Shown here piece after piece: positions 41,221 through 56,600 of a stretch of 64,000 bases of DNA (its first letter is position 1; each line of letters starts with the position of its first letter). The position numbers and the translations under genes were made by a program. Source of the DNA: Osedax frankpressi (taxonomy: Eukaryota > Annelida > Polychaeta > Sabellida > Siboglinidae); the NCBI GenBank assembly GCA_964035775.1, contig OZ038314.1:41622712-41686711 (forward strand), given 5' to 3'. Below the pieces are notes generated by a model, which was given only the letters and a program-made list of their open reading frames with translations, was not told where the DNA came from and did no database searches.

Positions 41221-41572
41221 ATGCATGAGGCATACGAGCTTAGCTCAATTTTAGAAAAATTAACTTTACAAATCGAATCTATAGCATGTTATTGTAAGTA
41301 TAACATATCATTTATATAATATTATAAGAGTATCATAGGGTTTGGTAAAATGTTAAGAATTATATGATTGGTACAATCTTAATAATAAGTGTAATACTTC
41401 ATTAATTAATGAATATAATACATTATTTAGCACTGTATTACTATGTTTATCAATATACTATTTTCATATTCGATGCAACAACATGTTATTAAGCATAATA
41501 CCGAATCAAGGTATTATACGTGAAATATCTATTTATGTTTTCAAATAATTATATAATATAACTATATATATC

Positions 41573-41618
<46 letters not shown>

Positions 41619-44600
41619 TATAACTATATAATGTAATTATATATATCTTCCTTAAAGCATAAGTTTTCAGTATTTATACCCTATTCATAAAAATAAATAC
41701 TAGTACCTAAAATTATATATAAAGATTAATAAAAGTTAACTTTCTATTGATATTCTTATTACATTTTATAAATATTAAACAAATATAATGCCACCTATAA
41801 ACATGACTTCACAAATTCTAATATTATTTTAAAATATTAGTAATTTCAAGTAATTCATAAACTAATTCAATATTACCTATCAATGAACTATCAGATGAAT
41901 TAATTTATAATCCATTATTAAATCATAATAATAATAGTAAATCAATTGGTCAATTAATTCCTGTTCAAATTAAAATGAAGATGATAATAATAATACTATT
42001 TTGATGATATTAATTCAGATACTGACTGATTTGTACATGATTATATAATTCACTTATATAATATTATTAATATACTAATTTTAGTTTTAATTGTATAATA
42101 TTATATATAATAAATATATATTCTGGGTGGATGGAATATGGAGAATGTGCAGTAATACCATTAATAAAATATATAATGCTAAAGTATAGAAAATTGTTTA
42201 CTAAATTGTTATATATATTAGGAAGAACAAATACAAATAAATATACACCAGTATGTTTTAAATGTATATGTAAATAGATATATTCAAGATTTAGGAAGAT
42301 AACCAATAAATAATGATCAAAATACTCTATAGAGACATATAGCTTATAAAACTAACTGTGTAAAATTAACAAAATATAAACATAACATTTCATCATCTTG
42401 TCTTATTACTTTAATTAGGACTAAATATCATAATCAATATAATATATATGAAGGATTTGAATATTGTGATGATATATTATTAAAAAATATATTTATAATC
42501 ATATTATTTTATTTATTACTCAATTTAAACATCTTGATCTAATAAATCTATCAGTTAAAATTGTTTATCCAATCTCTGGTATTGTGCTGCAAGATATCAG
42601 GAATATTTTGACTATTTATATTAATTGCTACTTCTTTATAAGTTTAAAATAAAAACTTCTGTAGTGCATTTATTGTATAATATGAAAATAATAATATCCG
42701 ATTGTATAAATAGAATATTTTTTTCCAAAGTAAGAAAATAATTGATACATATAATATAGCATTAATTTTGTTTTGATCTAATTGAATTACATATATAAAA
42801 TGTGAATTCCCTTCACTAAAATACTACAAATTATACATATTTCATATTTTATTAATAATTTTCAATATATAAATACATATAAAATACAATATTAAAATTA
42901 TTTTTGGTATCAGTAGAAAACTTCCCGAAGAAAATTAAAATATTTTTTTTTCAAAAATTGCTTGTATTTATTATTATGCTTATGAAGAACTTGTTTTTAA
43001 TAAAAATTATTAGAACAATACTTATTTATTATTTTTGTTATTTATTAACATATGTATTTATTGAAATTGTGTCACCTGTGTTTTAACTATAAATATATTT
43101 ACTATAACTATATATGATCTATAACTATATATATATTTTATAACTATATATATCTACTATAACTATATAATATTGAGATACTTTATATTGAATTTATTTA
43201 TTATCTGCAAGTTTAATCTAATGCATTAATTTGATATTATATATTTAAACCAATTTCAGCAAATACCTTACTCATTGGTACAAAGTTTGGCCAGCTTCTA
43301 GTATATAATGTTCCTTTACCAAATGATCCAAATAGGTTCATATTTTATAAATCAGTTCCATTCCTATATTAATATTCAATATATTAATATTATATCTATT
43401 ATGATTATAGATACATATTATATAATACTATGTTCGTCATGTATTCACAGATTTATTGTATTGATAAGTAATTGACATATTTATTGATTATTATAATTTA
43501 CTGTATTGATTAGTAAATAAAATATTATTTTCAGATATAAAGTTTTACTAGAAAGACCCAATAAAACTTTTTCAAAGCAAGCTATAATTCAGTTGGCAGT
43601 TGTCACAGAATATTATCTGTTGGTGTCATTGTCAGGTTATGCTTTGTTTTTTAACAATAGCCCTTCGCCCCAGACTATATTGGTATTAATTTGCACCATC
43701 AGTATACACAAATAACAGTTTTATTTTAACTCACACAAACCGAAATTTAATAACACTGTATTCTCCTCTGGGTATTCTCTGCTCTCTCCGCAGATTAGCA
43801 AATTTATTTTAAAGACAGAAGATTACCCGCCACTAATCTTTATTCAGACGGATTGATTAGCGTTCACGATTTGACCGTCTTCACCCCGATCACAGTTCTC
43901 AAAAGAACTAAAGGATGCAACGTGTTCTGCATTGACGTACAACACCATGATGTTTACTAGACTGTTAACCAATTTCTATTTCATAAGTTTCTACTACGAA
44001 TAATAATTAGAATTCAAACATATTCATATCTTTTCAATTATTTATATATTTTAAATTATTTTTAAAACGTTTTAGTAATAATACAATTAAATTTTGAAAT
44101 CTTTAGTATTTTTCATATTTAATAAATAAATTCAATATTATGAAGAAAGGAGATAGGGATTCGCAATACTCTATCAGACTCTGCACCAGCGTTAAAAGAA
44201 AACTACAGTTCTATAGCTGGAAAAATAGAGAATTCCACGAGTATAAAGTTGTATTTATAATAGCTCATTCATAATTTAACTATTGAATTTATTATATTTA
44301 ATTTATATATGATATAAAAAATATTGAATTAATTACTCTATATTAGTCACAATGATATTATAATTTAGTATTTTTTATAACTAGTTAACTTTAGTTTACA
44401 GATTACATTGTTATACATACTCTACCTCAATATTACATTGTTATACTTACTCTACCTCAATATTACATTGTTATACATACTCTACCTCAATATTACATTG
44501 TTATACATACTCTACCTCAATATTACATTGTTATACATACTCTACCTCAATATTACATTGTTATACTTACTCTACCTCAATATTACATTGTTATACATAC

Positions 44601-47600
44601 TCTACCTCAATATTACATTGTTATACTTACTCTACCTCAATATTACATTGTTATACATACTCTACCTCAATATTACATTGTTATACATACTCTACCTCAA
44701 TATTACATTGTTATACATACTCTATCTCAATATTACATTGTTATACATACTCTATCTCAATATTACATTGTTATACATACTCTACCTCAATATTACATTG
44801 TTATACATACTCTACCTCAATATTACATTGTTATACATACTCTACCTCAATATTACATTGTTATACATACTCTACCTCAATATTACATTGTTATACTTAC
44901 TCTACCTCAATATTACATTGTTATACATACTCTACCTCAATATTACATTGTTATACATACTCTACCTCAATATTACATTGTTATACATACTCTACCTCAA
45001 TATTACATTGTTATACATACTCTATCTCAATATTACATTGTTATACATACTCTACCTCAATATTACATTGTTATACATACTCTACCTCAATATTACATTG
45101 TTATACATACTCTACCTCAATATTACATTGTTATACATACTCTATCTCAATATTACATTGTTATACTTACTCTACCTCAATATTACATTGTTATACATAC
45201 TCTATCTCAATATTACATTGTTATACATACTCTACCTCAATATTACATTGTTATACTTACTCTACCTCAATATTACATTGTTATACATACTCTATCTCAA
45301 TATTACATTGTTATACTTACTCTACCTCAATATTACATTGTTATACTTACTCTACCTCAATATTACATTGTTATACTTACTCTATCTCAATATTACATTG
45401 TTATACATACTCTACCTCAATATTACATTGTTATACATACTCTACCTCAATATTATATTGTTATACTTACTCTACCTCAATATTACATTGTTATACATAC
45501 TCTATCTCAATATTACATTGTTATACATACTCTACCTCAATATTACATTGTTATACATACTCTACCTCAATATTACATTGTTATACTTACTCTACCTCAA
45601 TATTACATTGTTATACTTACTCTACCTCAATATTACATTGTTATACTTACTCTATCTCAATATTACATTGTTATACATACTCTATCTCAATATTACATTG
45701 TTATACCTCAATATTACATTGTTATACATACTCTACCTCAATATTACATTGTTATACTTACTCTATCTCAATATTACATTGTTATACATACTCTATCTCA
45801 ATATTACATTGTTATACTTACTCTACCTCAATATTACATTGTTATACTTACTCTACCTCAATATTACATTGTTATACATACTCTATCTCAATATTACATT
45901 GTTATACATACTCTATCTCAATATTACATTGTTATACTTACTCTACCTCAATATTACATTGTTATACTTACTCTACCTCAATATTACATTGTTATACCTC
46001 AATATTACATTGTTATACATACTCTATCTCAATATTACATTGTTATACATACTCTACCTCAATATTACATTGTTATACTTACTCTACCTCAATATTACAT
46101 TGTTATACATACTCTATCTCAATATTACATTGTTATACATACTCTACCTCAATATTACATTGTTATACATACTCTACCTCAATATTACATTGTTATACTT
46201 ACTCTACCTCAATATTACATTGTTATACATACTCTACCTCAATATTACATTGTTATACATACTCTATCTCAATATTACATTGTTATACTTACTTTACCTC
46301 AATATTACATTGTTATACATACTCTACCTCAATATTACATTGTTATACTTACTCTACCTCAATATTACATTGTTATACTTACTCTACCTCAATATTACAT
46401 TGTTATACTTACTCTATCTCAATATTACATTGTTATACCTCAATATTACATTGTTATACATACTCTATCTCAATATTACATTGTTATACTTACTCTATCT
46501 CAATATTACATTGTTATACTTACTCTACCTCAATATTACATTGTTATACTTACTCTACCTCAATATTACATTGTTATACTTACTTTACCTCAATATTACA
46601 TTGTTATACATACTCTATCTCAATATTACATTGTTATACCTCAATATTACATTGTTATACATACTCTACCTCAATATTACATTGTTATACATACTCTATC
46701 TCAATATTACATTGTTATACATACTCTACCTCAATATTACATTGTTATACCTCAATATTACATTGTTATACATACTCTACCTCAATATTACATTGTTATA
46801 CATACTCTACCTCAATATTACATTGTTATACATACTCTACCTCAATATTACATTGTTATACTTACTCTACCTCAATATTACATTGTTATACTTACTCTAT
46901 CTCAATATTACATTGTTATACATACTCTACCTCAATATTACATTGTTATACATACTCTACCTCAATATTACATTGTTATACATACTCTACCTCAATATTA
47001 CATTGTTATACTTACTCTACCTCAATATTACATTGTTATACTTACTCTACCTCAATATTACATTGTTATACATACTCTACCTCAATATTACATTGTTATA
47101 CATACTCTACCTCAATATTACATTGTTATACATACTCTATCTCAATATTACATTGTTATACATACTCTACCTCAATATTACATTGTTATACATACTCTAC
47201 CTCAATATTACATTGTTATACATACTCTACCTCAATATTACATTGTTATACATACTCTACCTCAATATTACATTGTTATACATACTCTATCTCAATATTA
47301 CATTGTTATACCTCAATATTACATTGTTATACATACTCTACCTCAATATTACATTGTTATACATACTCTACCTCAATATTACATTGTTATACATACTCTA
47401 CCTCAATATTACATTGTTATACTTACTCTACCTCAATATTACATTGTTATACTTACTCTATATCAATATTACATTGTTATACCTCAATATTACATTGTTA
47501 TACATACTCTACCTCAATATTACATTGTTATACATACTCTACCTCAATATTACATTGTTATACATACTCTACCTCAATATTACATTGTTATACATACTCT

Positions 47601-50600
47601 ATCTCAATATTACATTGTTATACATACTCTACCTCAATATTACATTGTTATACATACTCTACCTCAATATTACATTGTTATACATACTCTACCTCAATAT
47701 TACATTGTTATACATACTCTACCTCAATATTACATTGTTATACATACTCTATCTCAATATTACATTGTTATACCTCAATATTACATTGTTATACATACTC
47801 TACCTCAATATTACATTGTTATACATACTCTACCTCAATATTACATTGTTATACATACTCTACCTCAATATTACATTGTTATACATACTCTACCTCAATA
47901 TTACATTGTTATACATACTCTATCTCAATATTACATTGTTATACCTCAATATTACATTGTTATACATACTCTACCTCAATATTACATTGTTATACATACT
48001 CTACCTCAATATTACATTGTTATACATACTCTACCTCAATATTACATTGTTATACTTACTCTACCTCAATATTACATTGTTATACTTACTCTATATCAAT
48101 ATTACATTGTTATACCTCAATATTACATTGTTATACATACTCTACCTCAATATTACATTGTTATACATACTCTACCTCAATATTACATTGTTATACATAC
48201 TCTACCTCAATATTACATTGTTATACTTACTCTACCTCAATATTACATTGTTATACTTACTCTATATCAATATTACATTGTTATACCTCAATATTACATT
48301 GTTATACATACTCTACCTCAATATTACATTGTTATACTTACTCTACCTCAATATTATATTGTTATACTTACTCTACCTCAATATTACATTGTTATACATA
48401 CTCTACCTCAATATTACATTGTTATACTTACTCTATCTCAATATTACATTGTTATACCTCAATATTACATTGTTATACATACTCTACCTCAATATTACAT
48501 TGTTATACATAATCTACCTCAATATTACATTGTTATACTTACTCTATCTCAATATTACATTGTTATACATACTCTACCTCAATATTTCATTTTCTCTTAC
48601 TAAATTCAGGCGGATATCTCATTATCAGATAATCCGAAGGCAATTTCATGGTCTGGTGATTTCATCTGCGTTGGAATGAAAAGAGATTATCAATTAGTCA
48701 ATGTTTGTATTAGTAAGTTATATTAAATATTATAATAAGTTATATTAAATATGGTAATGAGTTATATTAAATATGGTAATGAGTTATATTAAATATTATA
48801 ATAAGTTATATTAAATATTATAATAAGTTATATTAAATATGATAATAAGTTATATTAAATATTATAATAATTTTATTAAATATGATAATAAGTTATATTT
48901 AATATTATAATAAGTATATTAAATATGATAAGTTATATTAAATATTATAAGTTATATTAAATATTATAATAAGTTATATTAAATATTATAATAAGTTATA
49001 TTAAATATTATTATAAGTTATACTGATTATAATAATAAGTTATATTAAATATTATAATAAGTTATATTAAATATTATAATAAGTTATATTAAATATGGTA
49101 ATGAGTTATATTAAATATTATAATAATTTTATTAAATATGATAATAAGTTATATTAAATATTATAATAAGTTATATTAAATATTATAATAAGTTATATTA
49201 AATATGATAATAAGTTATATTAATTATTATAATAAGTTATACTGATTATAATAATAAGTTATTTTAAATATTATAATAAGTTATATTAAATATTATAATA
49301 AGTTATATTAAATATTATAATAAATTATATTAAATATTGTAATAAGTTATATTAAATATTATAATAAGTTATATTAAATATGGTAATAAGTTATACTGAT
49401 TATAATAATAAGTTATTTTAAATATTATAATAAGTTATATTAAATATTATAATAAGTTATATTAAATATGGTAATAAGTTATATTAAATATTATAATAAG
49501 TTATATTAAATATTATAATAAGTATATTAAATATGGTAATAAGTTATATTAAATATTATAATAAGTTATATTAAATATATAATAAGTTATATTAAATATT
49601 ATAATAAGTTATATTAAATATAATAATAAGTTATACTGATTATAATAATAAATTATATTAAATACTATATAAGTTATATTTATTTTATATATTATTTGTA
49701 ATTAATATAAACTATCTGTTTAAATATCCTATTGCTTGTACTAGATTTCCAGCGGTATTATAAAAGATCTATCTCCATGTGGTTCAAACTTCAGACCCAT
49801 GCTTACACCAGTAGATAATGATTTGACCCTATTCCAACGGGATTTGATTTCAATGTTTGTCGATGAATTAGGAGTGATTTCCCAAACAAAATCTATTTCT
49901 TGGAATGATTGCCCCTTAGCAATGAGTTAGTCAATCCCCTTAGCAATGACCCTCTCCCTCTCCCGTTCCCGCTCCCTCTCCTATTTATCCCTCTCCCTCT
50001 GCATCTCCCTTTCCCTCCCTCCATCTACCTCTCATTATCCCTCTCCCTCTACTTCTCCTTATCTCTCTCCCTGTCCCTCTCATTATCCCTCTCCTACTCC
50101 ATCTCCCTCTCCTTCCCACCCCCCACTTTTTCTAACACTAACCTCCCCTTCTCCATCTCCCTCTCCTTTCCACCCCATAATAACACTAACCTCCCCTTTT
50201 CATAGTCTACCATGAACCCTACTTGTTGTCCGTGCTCTCTAAATATCTTGAGATACGTACAAATCAACAAAAGGTTCTAATCCAACAAATTGATCTTCCA
50301 AAGCCACGTCTCATATGTCAATCCGGGTTTGTAGTATTTAACTTCATCTAAGTTTGTAGTATTTAGTTTCATCTAAGTTTGTAGTATTTAGTTTCATCTA
50401 AGTTTGTAGTATTTAACTTCATCTAAGTTTGTAGTATTTAGTTTCATCTAAGTTTGTAGCATTTAGTTTCATCTAAGTTTGTAGTATTTAACTTCATCTA
50501 AGTTTGTAGTATTTAGTTTCATCTAAGTTTGTAGTATTTAATTTCATCTAAGTTTGTAGCATTTAGTTTCATCTAAGTTTGTAGTATTTAGTTTCATCTA

Positions 50601-53600
50601 AGTTTGTAGTATTTAATTTAATCTAAGTTTGTAGTATTTAGTTTCATCTAAGTTTGTAGTATTTAGTTTCATCTAAGTTTGTAGTATTTAGTTTCATCTA
50701 AGTTTGTAGTATTTAGTTTCATCTAAGTTTGTAGTATTTAGTTTAATCTAAGTTTGTAGTATTTATTTTCATCTAAGTTTGTAGTATTTAACTTCATCTA
50801 AGTTTGTAGTATTTAGTTTCATCTAAGTTTGTAGTATTTAATTTCATCTAAGTTTGTAGTATTTAACTTCATCTAAGTTTGTAGTATTTAGTTTCATCTA
50901 AGTTTGTAGTATTTAACTTCATCTAAGTTTGTAGTATTTAGTTTCATCTAAGTTTGTAGTATTTAGTTTCATCTAAGTTTGTAGTATTTAGTTTCATCTA
51001 AGTTTGTAGCATTTAGTTTCATCTAAGTTTGTAGTATTTAACTTCATCTAAGTTTGTAGTATTTAGTTTCATCTAAGTGTGTAGTATTTAATTTCATCTA
51101 AGTTTGTAGCATTTAGTTTCATCTAAGTTTGTAGTATTTAGTTTCATCTAAGTTTGTAGTATTTAGTTTAATCTAAGTTTGTAGTATTTAGTTTCATCTA
51201 AGTTTGTAGTATTTAGTTTCATCTAAGTTTGTAGTATTTAGTTTCATCTAAGTTTGTAGTATTTAGTTTAATCTAAGTTTGTAGTATTTATTTTCATCTA
51301 AGTTTGTAGTATTTAGTTTCATCTAAGTTTGTAGTATTTAGTTTAATCTAAGTTTGTAGTATTTAGTTTCATTTAAGTTTGTAGTATTTAGTTTCATCTA
51401 AGTTTGTAGTATTTAGTTTCATCTAAGTTTGTAGTATTTAGTTTCATCTAAGTTTGTAGTATTTAATTTCATTTAAGTTTGTAGTATTTAGTTTCATCTA
51501 AGTTTGTAGTATTTAGTTTCATCTAAGTTTGTAGTATTTAGTTTCATTTAAGTTTGTAGTATTTAGTTTAATCTAAGTTTGTAGTATTTAGTTTCATCTA
51601 AGTTTGTAGTATTTAATTTCATTTAAGTTTGTAGTATTTAGTTTCATCTAAGTTTGTAGTATTTAGTTTAATCTAAGTTTGTAGTATTTAGTTTCATTTA
51701 AGTTTGTAGTATTTAGTTTCATCTAAGTTTGTAGTATTTAGTTTCATCTAAGTTTGTAGTATTTAGTTTCATCTAAGTTTGTAGTATTTAGTTTCATCTA
51801 AGTTTGTAGTATTTAGTTTCATCTAAGTTTGTAGTATTTAGTTTCATCTAAGTTTGTAGTATTTAATTTCATTTAAGTTTGTAGTATTTAGTTTAATCTA
51901 AGTTTGTAGCATTTAGTTTCATCTAAGTTTGTAGTATTTAATTTCATTTAAGTTTATAGTATTTAGTTTCATCTAAGTTTGTTGTATTTAGTTTCATCTA
52001 AGTTTGTAGTATTTAGTTTTATCTAAGTTTGTAGTATTTAGTTTAATCTAAGTTTGTAGTATTTAGTTTCATCTAAGTTTGTAGTATTTAGTTTCATCTA
52101 AGTTTGTAGTATTTAGTTTCACCTTACTTCATTTCATTTTACAATATTTTATAATTTAAATTGTTTTATTTAAATGTTTATTATTATTTGATAACTGATT
52201 CTATTATTTACCAGAATCACTATATAATCACATGTTTACATATGATTCCTTGTATAATCTCTAGCAACAATATCTATGTTGCATCAATAAGTCACATTTG
52301 GAAATTAACCCCGACTCCATTGAACTCCCAAATCTCACAACTTTTGAAACTACATGAATACAACCTCGCTCTTAAACTCTCAGTTGGTTTCACTTTCATA
52401 ATTTTGACAAGATTCACTGCAATCCTATTATTAACTAATTACAATTCACCGCAATCATAGTGTTAACTAATTACAATTCACTGCAATCCTATTATTAACT
52501 AATTACAATTCACTGCAATCCTATTATTAACTAATTATAATTCACCGCAATCATAGTGTTAACTAATTATAATTTACTGTAATCTCATTAATTCATAACA
52601 ATATTTATTATTTAGAATATGTGCGATGATATCGACCAATCAAATCGCACGCAACAAATCAAAACTCTGTTGGCCTTTGAACTTTTTACTCAAAAGAAAT
52701 ATTGCGAATCTATGAAACTGTTTACTGAGATCTCTACAGGTTTTCATGCGGGTCTGGGGCTCTAATCAGGTGCTCTATTTAGGGGCTCTATTCAGGGGCT
52801 CTAGTCGGGGATTCTAGTCGGGGATTATAGACTGGGACCCTAGACTAGTATCTCTATCCCCGACCTGAAACTCTCACCCTGCAACCAGATGCATCGCATG
52901 TTATCGGTCTTTTCCCTGGCCTACTTCCTGGCGAATACCAAAACAAACTCGTGTATCCAGATGACTTGCCGATTCTAGAAGGAAACGATCATGAAAGAGC
53001 TTTGTCGTATCTCATTACCTTCCTCACTCAGGTTGACCTCTGGCATGTTTAGGTCACCCGGCAACTTCTTTATAATACCTGTTCTTTCGCAGCTTCTCAA
53101 TCTATAATTGTATATTTGCAGAAAAGGAATGATATATTGAAACTGCAGACCAAGGACATCGAAAGTTTCTCAATATTTCCAGGAAATATTCGCATTAAAT
53201 CCAGAAACCAACTTCACCAAATTATTGATACTACGCTTCTAAAGTGTTATTTACTGGTTAGTGAAATATTAGTTGACTTATTATTTTCATTAGTGAAATG
53301 ATTATTAGTATGTCTACCCTAGAGATTATTTTAAATGTTCCCCTAAAATCTAAGTTGGTTTTCTTTTCGCAGACAAATGATGCGTTGGTTGCACCATTGC
53401 TCCGACTGCCCGACAACAATTGCCACCAGGTGGAGGCCGAAAAAGTTCTTGTGCAAAAGTCCAAGTTCAATGAATTGATAATCTTATACAAAAAGAAGAA
53501 CTTACATCGCAAAGGTTGTTATTTAAAATTATCTAGATCAGGATTCTTTCTTTTTGTTCTTTCATCAATATTAAATGATCTTAATGAAAATTCTTGTGAA

Positions 53601-56600
53601 TTATTAATATTAATATTTTTTTCCCGTCTAATTAAATGAATTATTCTTCTATAATCTATTTTTTAGCTTTGGAATTGCTGACATCTGAAGCTAAAGATAA
53701 AGATTACGAATCTATACTTTCATACCTTCAAGTTTTAGGTTTGCATTAATTACATTTAACAATGAAACAATGACATGTGTAGAAGCCCTTTCTAAATTGT
53801 TCTACTTCATTGGTGCAGGAGCGGATAATTTGAAGTTGCTATTGGAGTATGCAGCAGAGATGTTCCGAGATTCTCCAGACGATGCAATCAAGGTCTAAAT
53901 AGAGTATGAAACTCATGCCTACTAAATAAAATAATTGAAGCATTCTTTCAGGGGATCTGATACCTTGAAAAATCATTTGTTAAAGAATAGTCTTTTTTTA
54001 AAAAACACTGTAATTCAAAATACTACTAGTCTATGAATAAGTATTAGATTTGTATATAAAGTATATATAAAGTATATCGTTATGTATGAAGTAGTTATAT
54101 CAAAAAATTGATAATCTAGATATTTATTGGTCAATTTATAGGACAAAGTTCACATATTTTAAATGTATTTAAATTCATCATGTATTTAAAAATGATATAA
54201 TTGTAAAATAAAATATTATTTTATATAAACTCATTGATTATTATTTGTACATACAGAATACAAAATTTGTGAAATTTTCAAAACAATCGTTCTATAAACA
54301 AAAAAATTGAGCATATTTTGTACAAAAATTGCTCTCAAAGTTTATAATAATTTGTCAATATATTATAATCGATTTTTTATAGATTTAAAACGAAATAATG
54401 AATAAATATAATGATATGGTTTATTATGCTGCATATATATAATTTAATAATGAAATATAAATGCGATAACAATATGACGATATTAATAATAATATACCAT
54501 AACAATAATAATTATATTAAAATTTTCCTGACCCATATTCCGAAGATTCAAATATCTCCTCTTCCTACTAGCATGACTAGACTATGACTATGACTTTCCC
54601 TACCTCTTTTATAATTATATAATGTATTTTCTTGTTGATTCTCGGCATTTTAATAATTATAAAATACAAAATTGAAATAAATAGAATTATAAACGATATG
54701 AGCGATTGTGAATTGAAATTTTGCGATAAACACAGATCATGTAACCAATGAAAATAAAGAAGTGACAATCATAACCTTTGACATTTGTAGTTGATAATAG
54801 AAATGAAAGCCCATTCTTTAATTTTAAAAAAACCAGATTAAATTTGATAAATAAATACTATTAATAATATATTAATAATATTATTTAAATATATATCTCA
54901 TATTTTTATAATGAAAAATCGGATACATTTCTTGAGATTGACAAATAATAAGCTTTTATAAAACACTTTTTTAGGTGTTTTTATTGTTTTCTAATTTGAT
55001 AACAGATGATAAAAAACAAATAATTATTTTATTTTTGCAAGGCCGCGCATCCCCTTAAATGTTTTCAACTTTAGGATTTTATGAGAACATTCTGAATAAT
55101 TCAATGAATTAAAAAAAGGGTCCAATTTAGATTTTCTAAAAAAAATATATACTCTTGGATATACACGATTTTCAAATTTGCTATTTTTATTCATAATTAC
55201 ATTGTATATGAACTTTACATTGATTGCGTGAATGATAATGAATAGTATTTATATAAATTAGTTGTATTTTATTATATAATTAAATTATAATACAAATTAT
55301 TCATTAGTAATATAAATTAAATAACTTTTTATATTTTTAATAAAATTATATTTTTGTATACTATATAAATGATTTAATTGAAAATCAATGCAAAATTATA
55401 TTATAATTTAATTATAAGTTATATCATAATAAATATTATAAGATATATTATAATTAATATTATAAGTTATATTATAAATTATATTGTAAGTTATAGTTAT
55501 ATTAAATTATATTACAAGTTATATTGTAAGTTATATTATAAGTTATATTATAATGCTCTCACAAAATAAGACATAACATAATTAGAGTAATGAACCAGTT
55601 TGATAAACAGAATCATGTAAATTGAAAGTGCTTTATGACACCCATTGGTCCTAATTCTAAAAATATAATTCGTGCCCATCCATATTCATCTCGTTAATTT
55701 TTTTAGATTTTCACAGAGGATATTGCTGAAATTGAATCATTACCTAGACAGGAAGTGCTTTGTTTTCTCGAAGAAACCGCTCCTAGCTATGTGATCATGT
55801 ATCTGGTTAGTTGTTGCTACGACGACAACACACTTCTACATTCTCTTTCTCTTCTGCAACTCCATACTTTCTATTCTAGACCTTCTCTATATCATTTCTT
55901 CGCAACTGTTTTACACCCATCCAGGAGCATGTGATTTCAGTGTGGACAGAGAATGATGTAGCTTTACACAATGCATTGATACTGGCTTACCGTGATTTTA
56001 TTATCAATAATGCAGTATCCTCATGTGAGTAGTTACCTAATTGCCTTCCGCTGCCAATAGAAACCAACTTCATATAAAAATGATATTTCATGCAATTTAT
56101 TTCCTAATTTTAATATTCGAAAAACAATAATTCACATTTCTATTATTTCCTATAACACATTTATGATTTCCTGAACTTTATAAATTCATTAAAAACTGAA
56201 TAAACCTAAACCTAGATGAAGTTACTGAAACTAAAAAGAAACTATTACATTTTCTGGATATTTCAAAAGTTTATTCTAGTGAAAGGATACTCGATTACTT
56301 TATTGAAAATAGTTTGTAAACATTATTAGACACGCTTATTTAATATGAAATTAGATTAAGATACAATTCATTATTACTACAGATTTTAGTGAAGAGAGGG
56401 CATTGCTACTAGGTTTGTTGATTCTGGCTGATATTATATAACTAGCAATCATTTAAGGAGTTCACATAAGCTTCTCTTCATGGTTTACAGGTCAGTTGGG
56501 CCGACACGAGGAAGCTCTGAGAATTTATATTAATAAATTAAAGAACTTCACAATGGCTCTAAAGTTGGTATTTTGTTAGCTCGATATTGAGGTACACTCT

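Noticed and set aside
41870-42560. Degenerate coding fossil in VPS39 intron 1
   Set aside because: Short protein-like pieces only, many stops, no recognisable motif in either strand.
44408-48679. 1,423-codon open frame as a real protein gene
   Set aside because: It is a 30-bp repeat whose length is a multiple of three, lies in a VPS39 intron and runs into exon 6 in the wrong frame. Reported as a repeat oddity only.
49909-50215. Pro/Leu/Ser-rich open frames
   Set aside because: By-product of the C/T-rich intron 7 repeat between two well-supported VPS39 exons.
44403-52118. CRISPR-like arrays
   Set aside because: Units are contiguous with no unique spacers and lie in introns of an animal gene.
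53258-53512. Minus-strand 84-codon frame
   Set aside because: Shadow of VPS39 exon 13.
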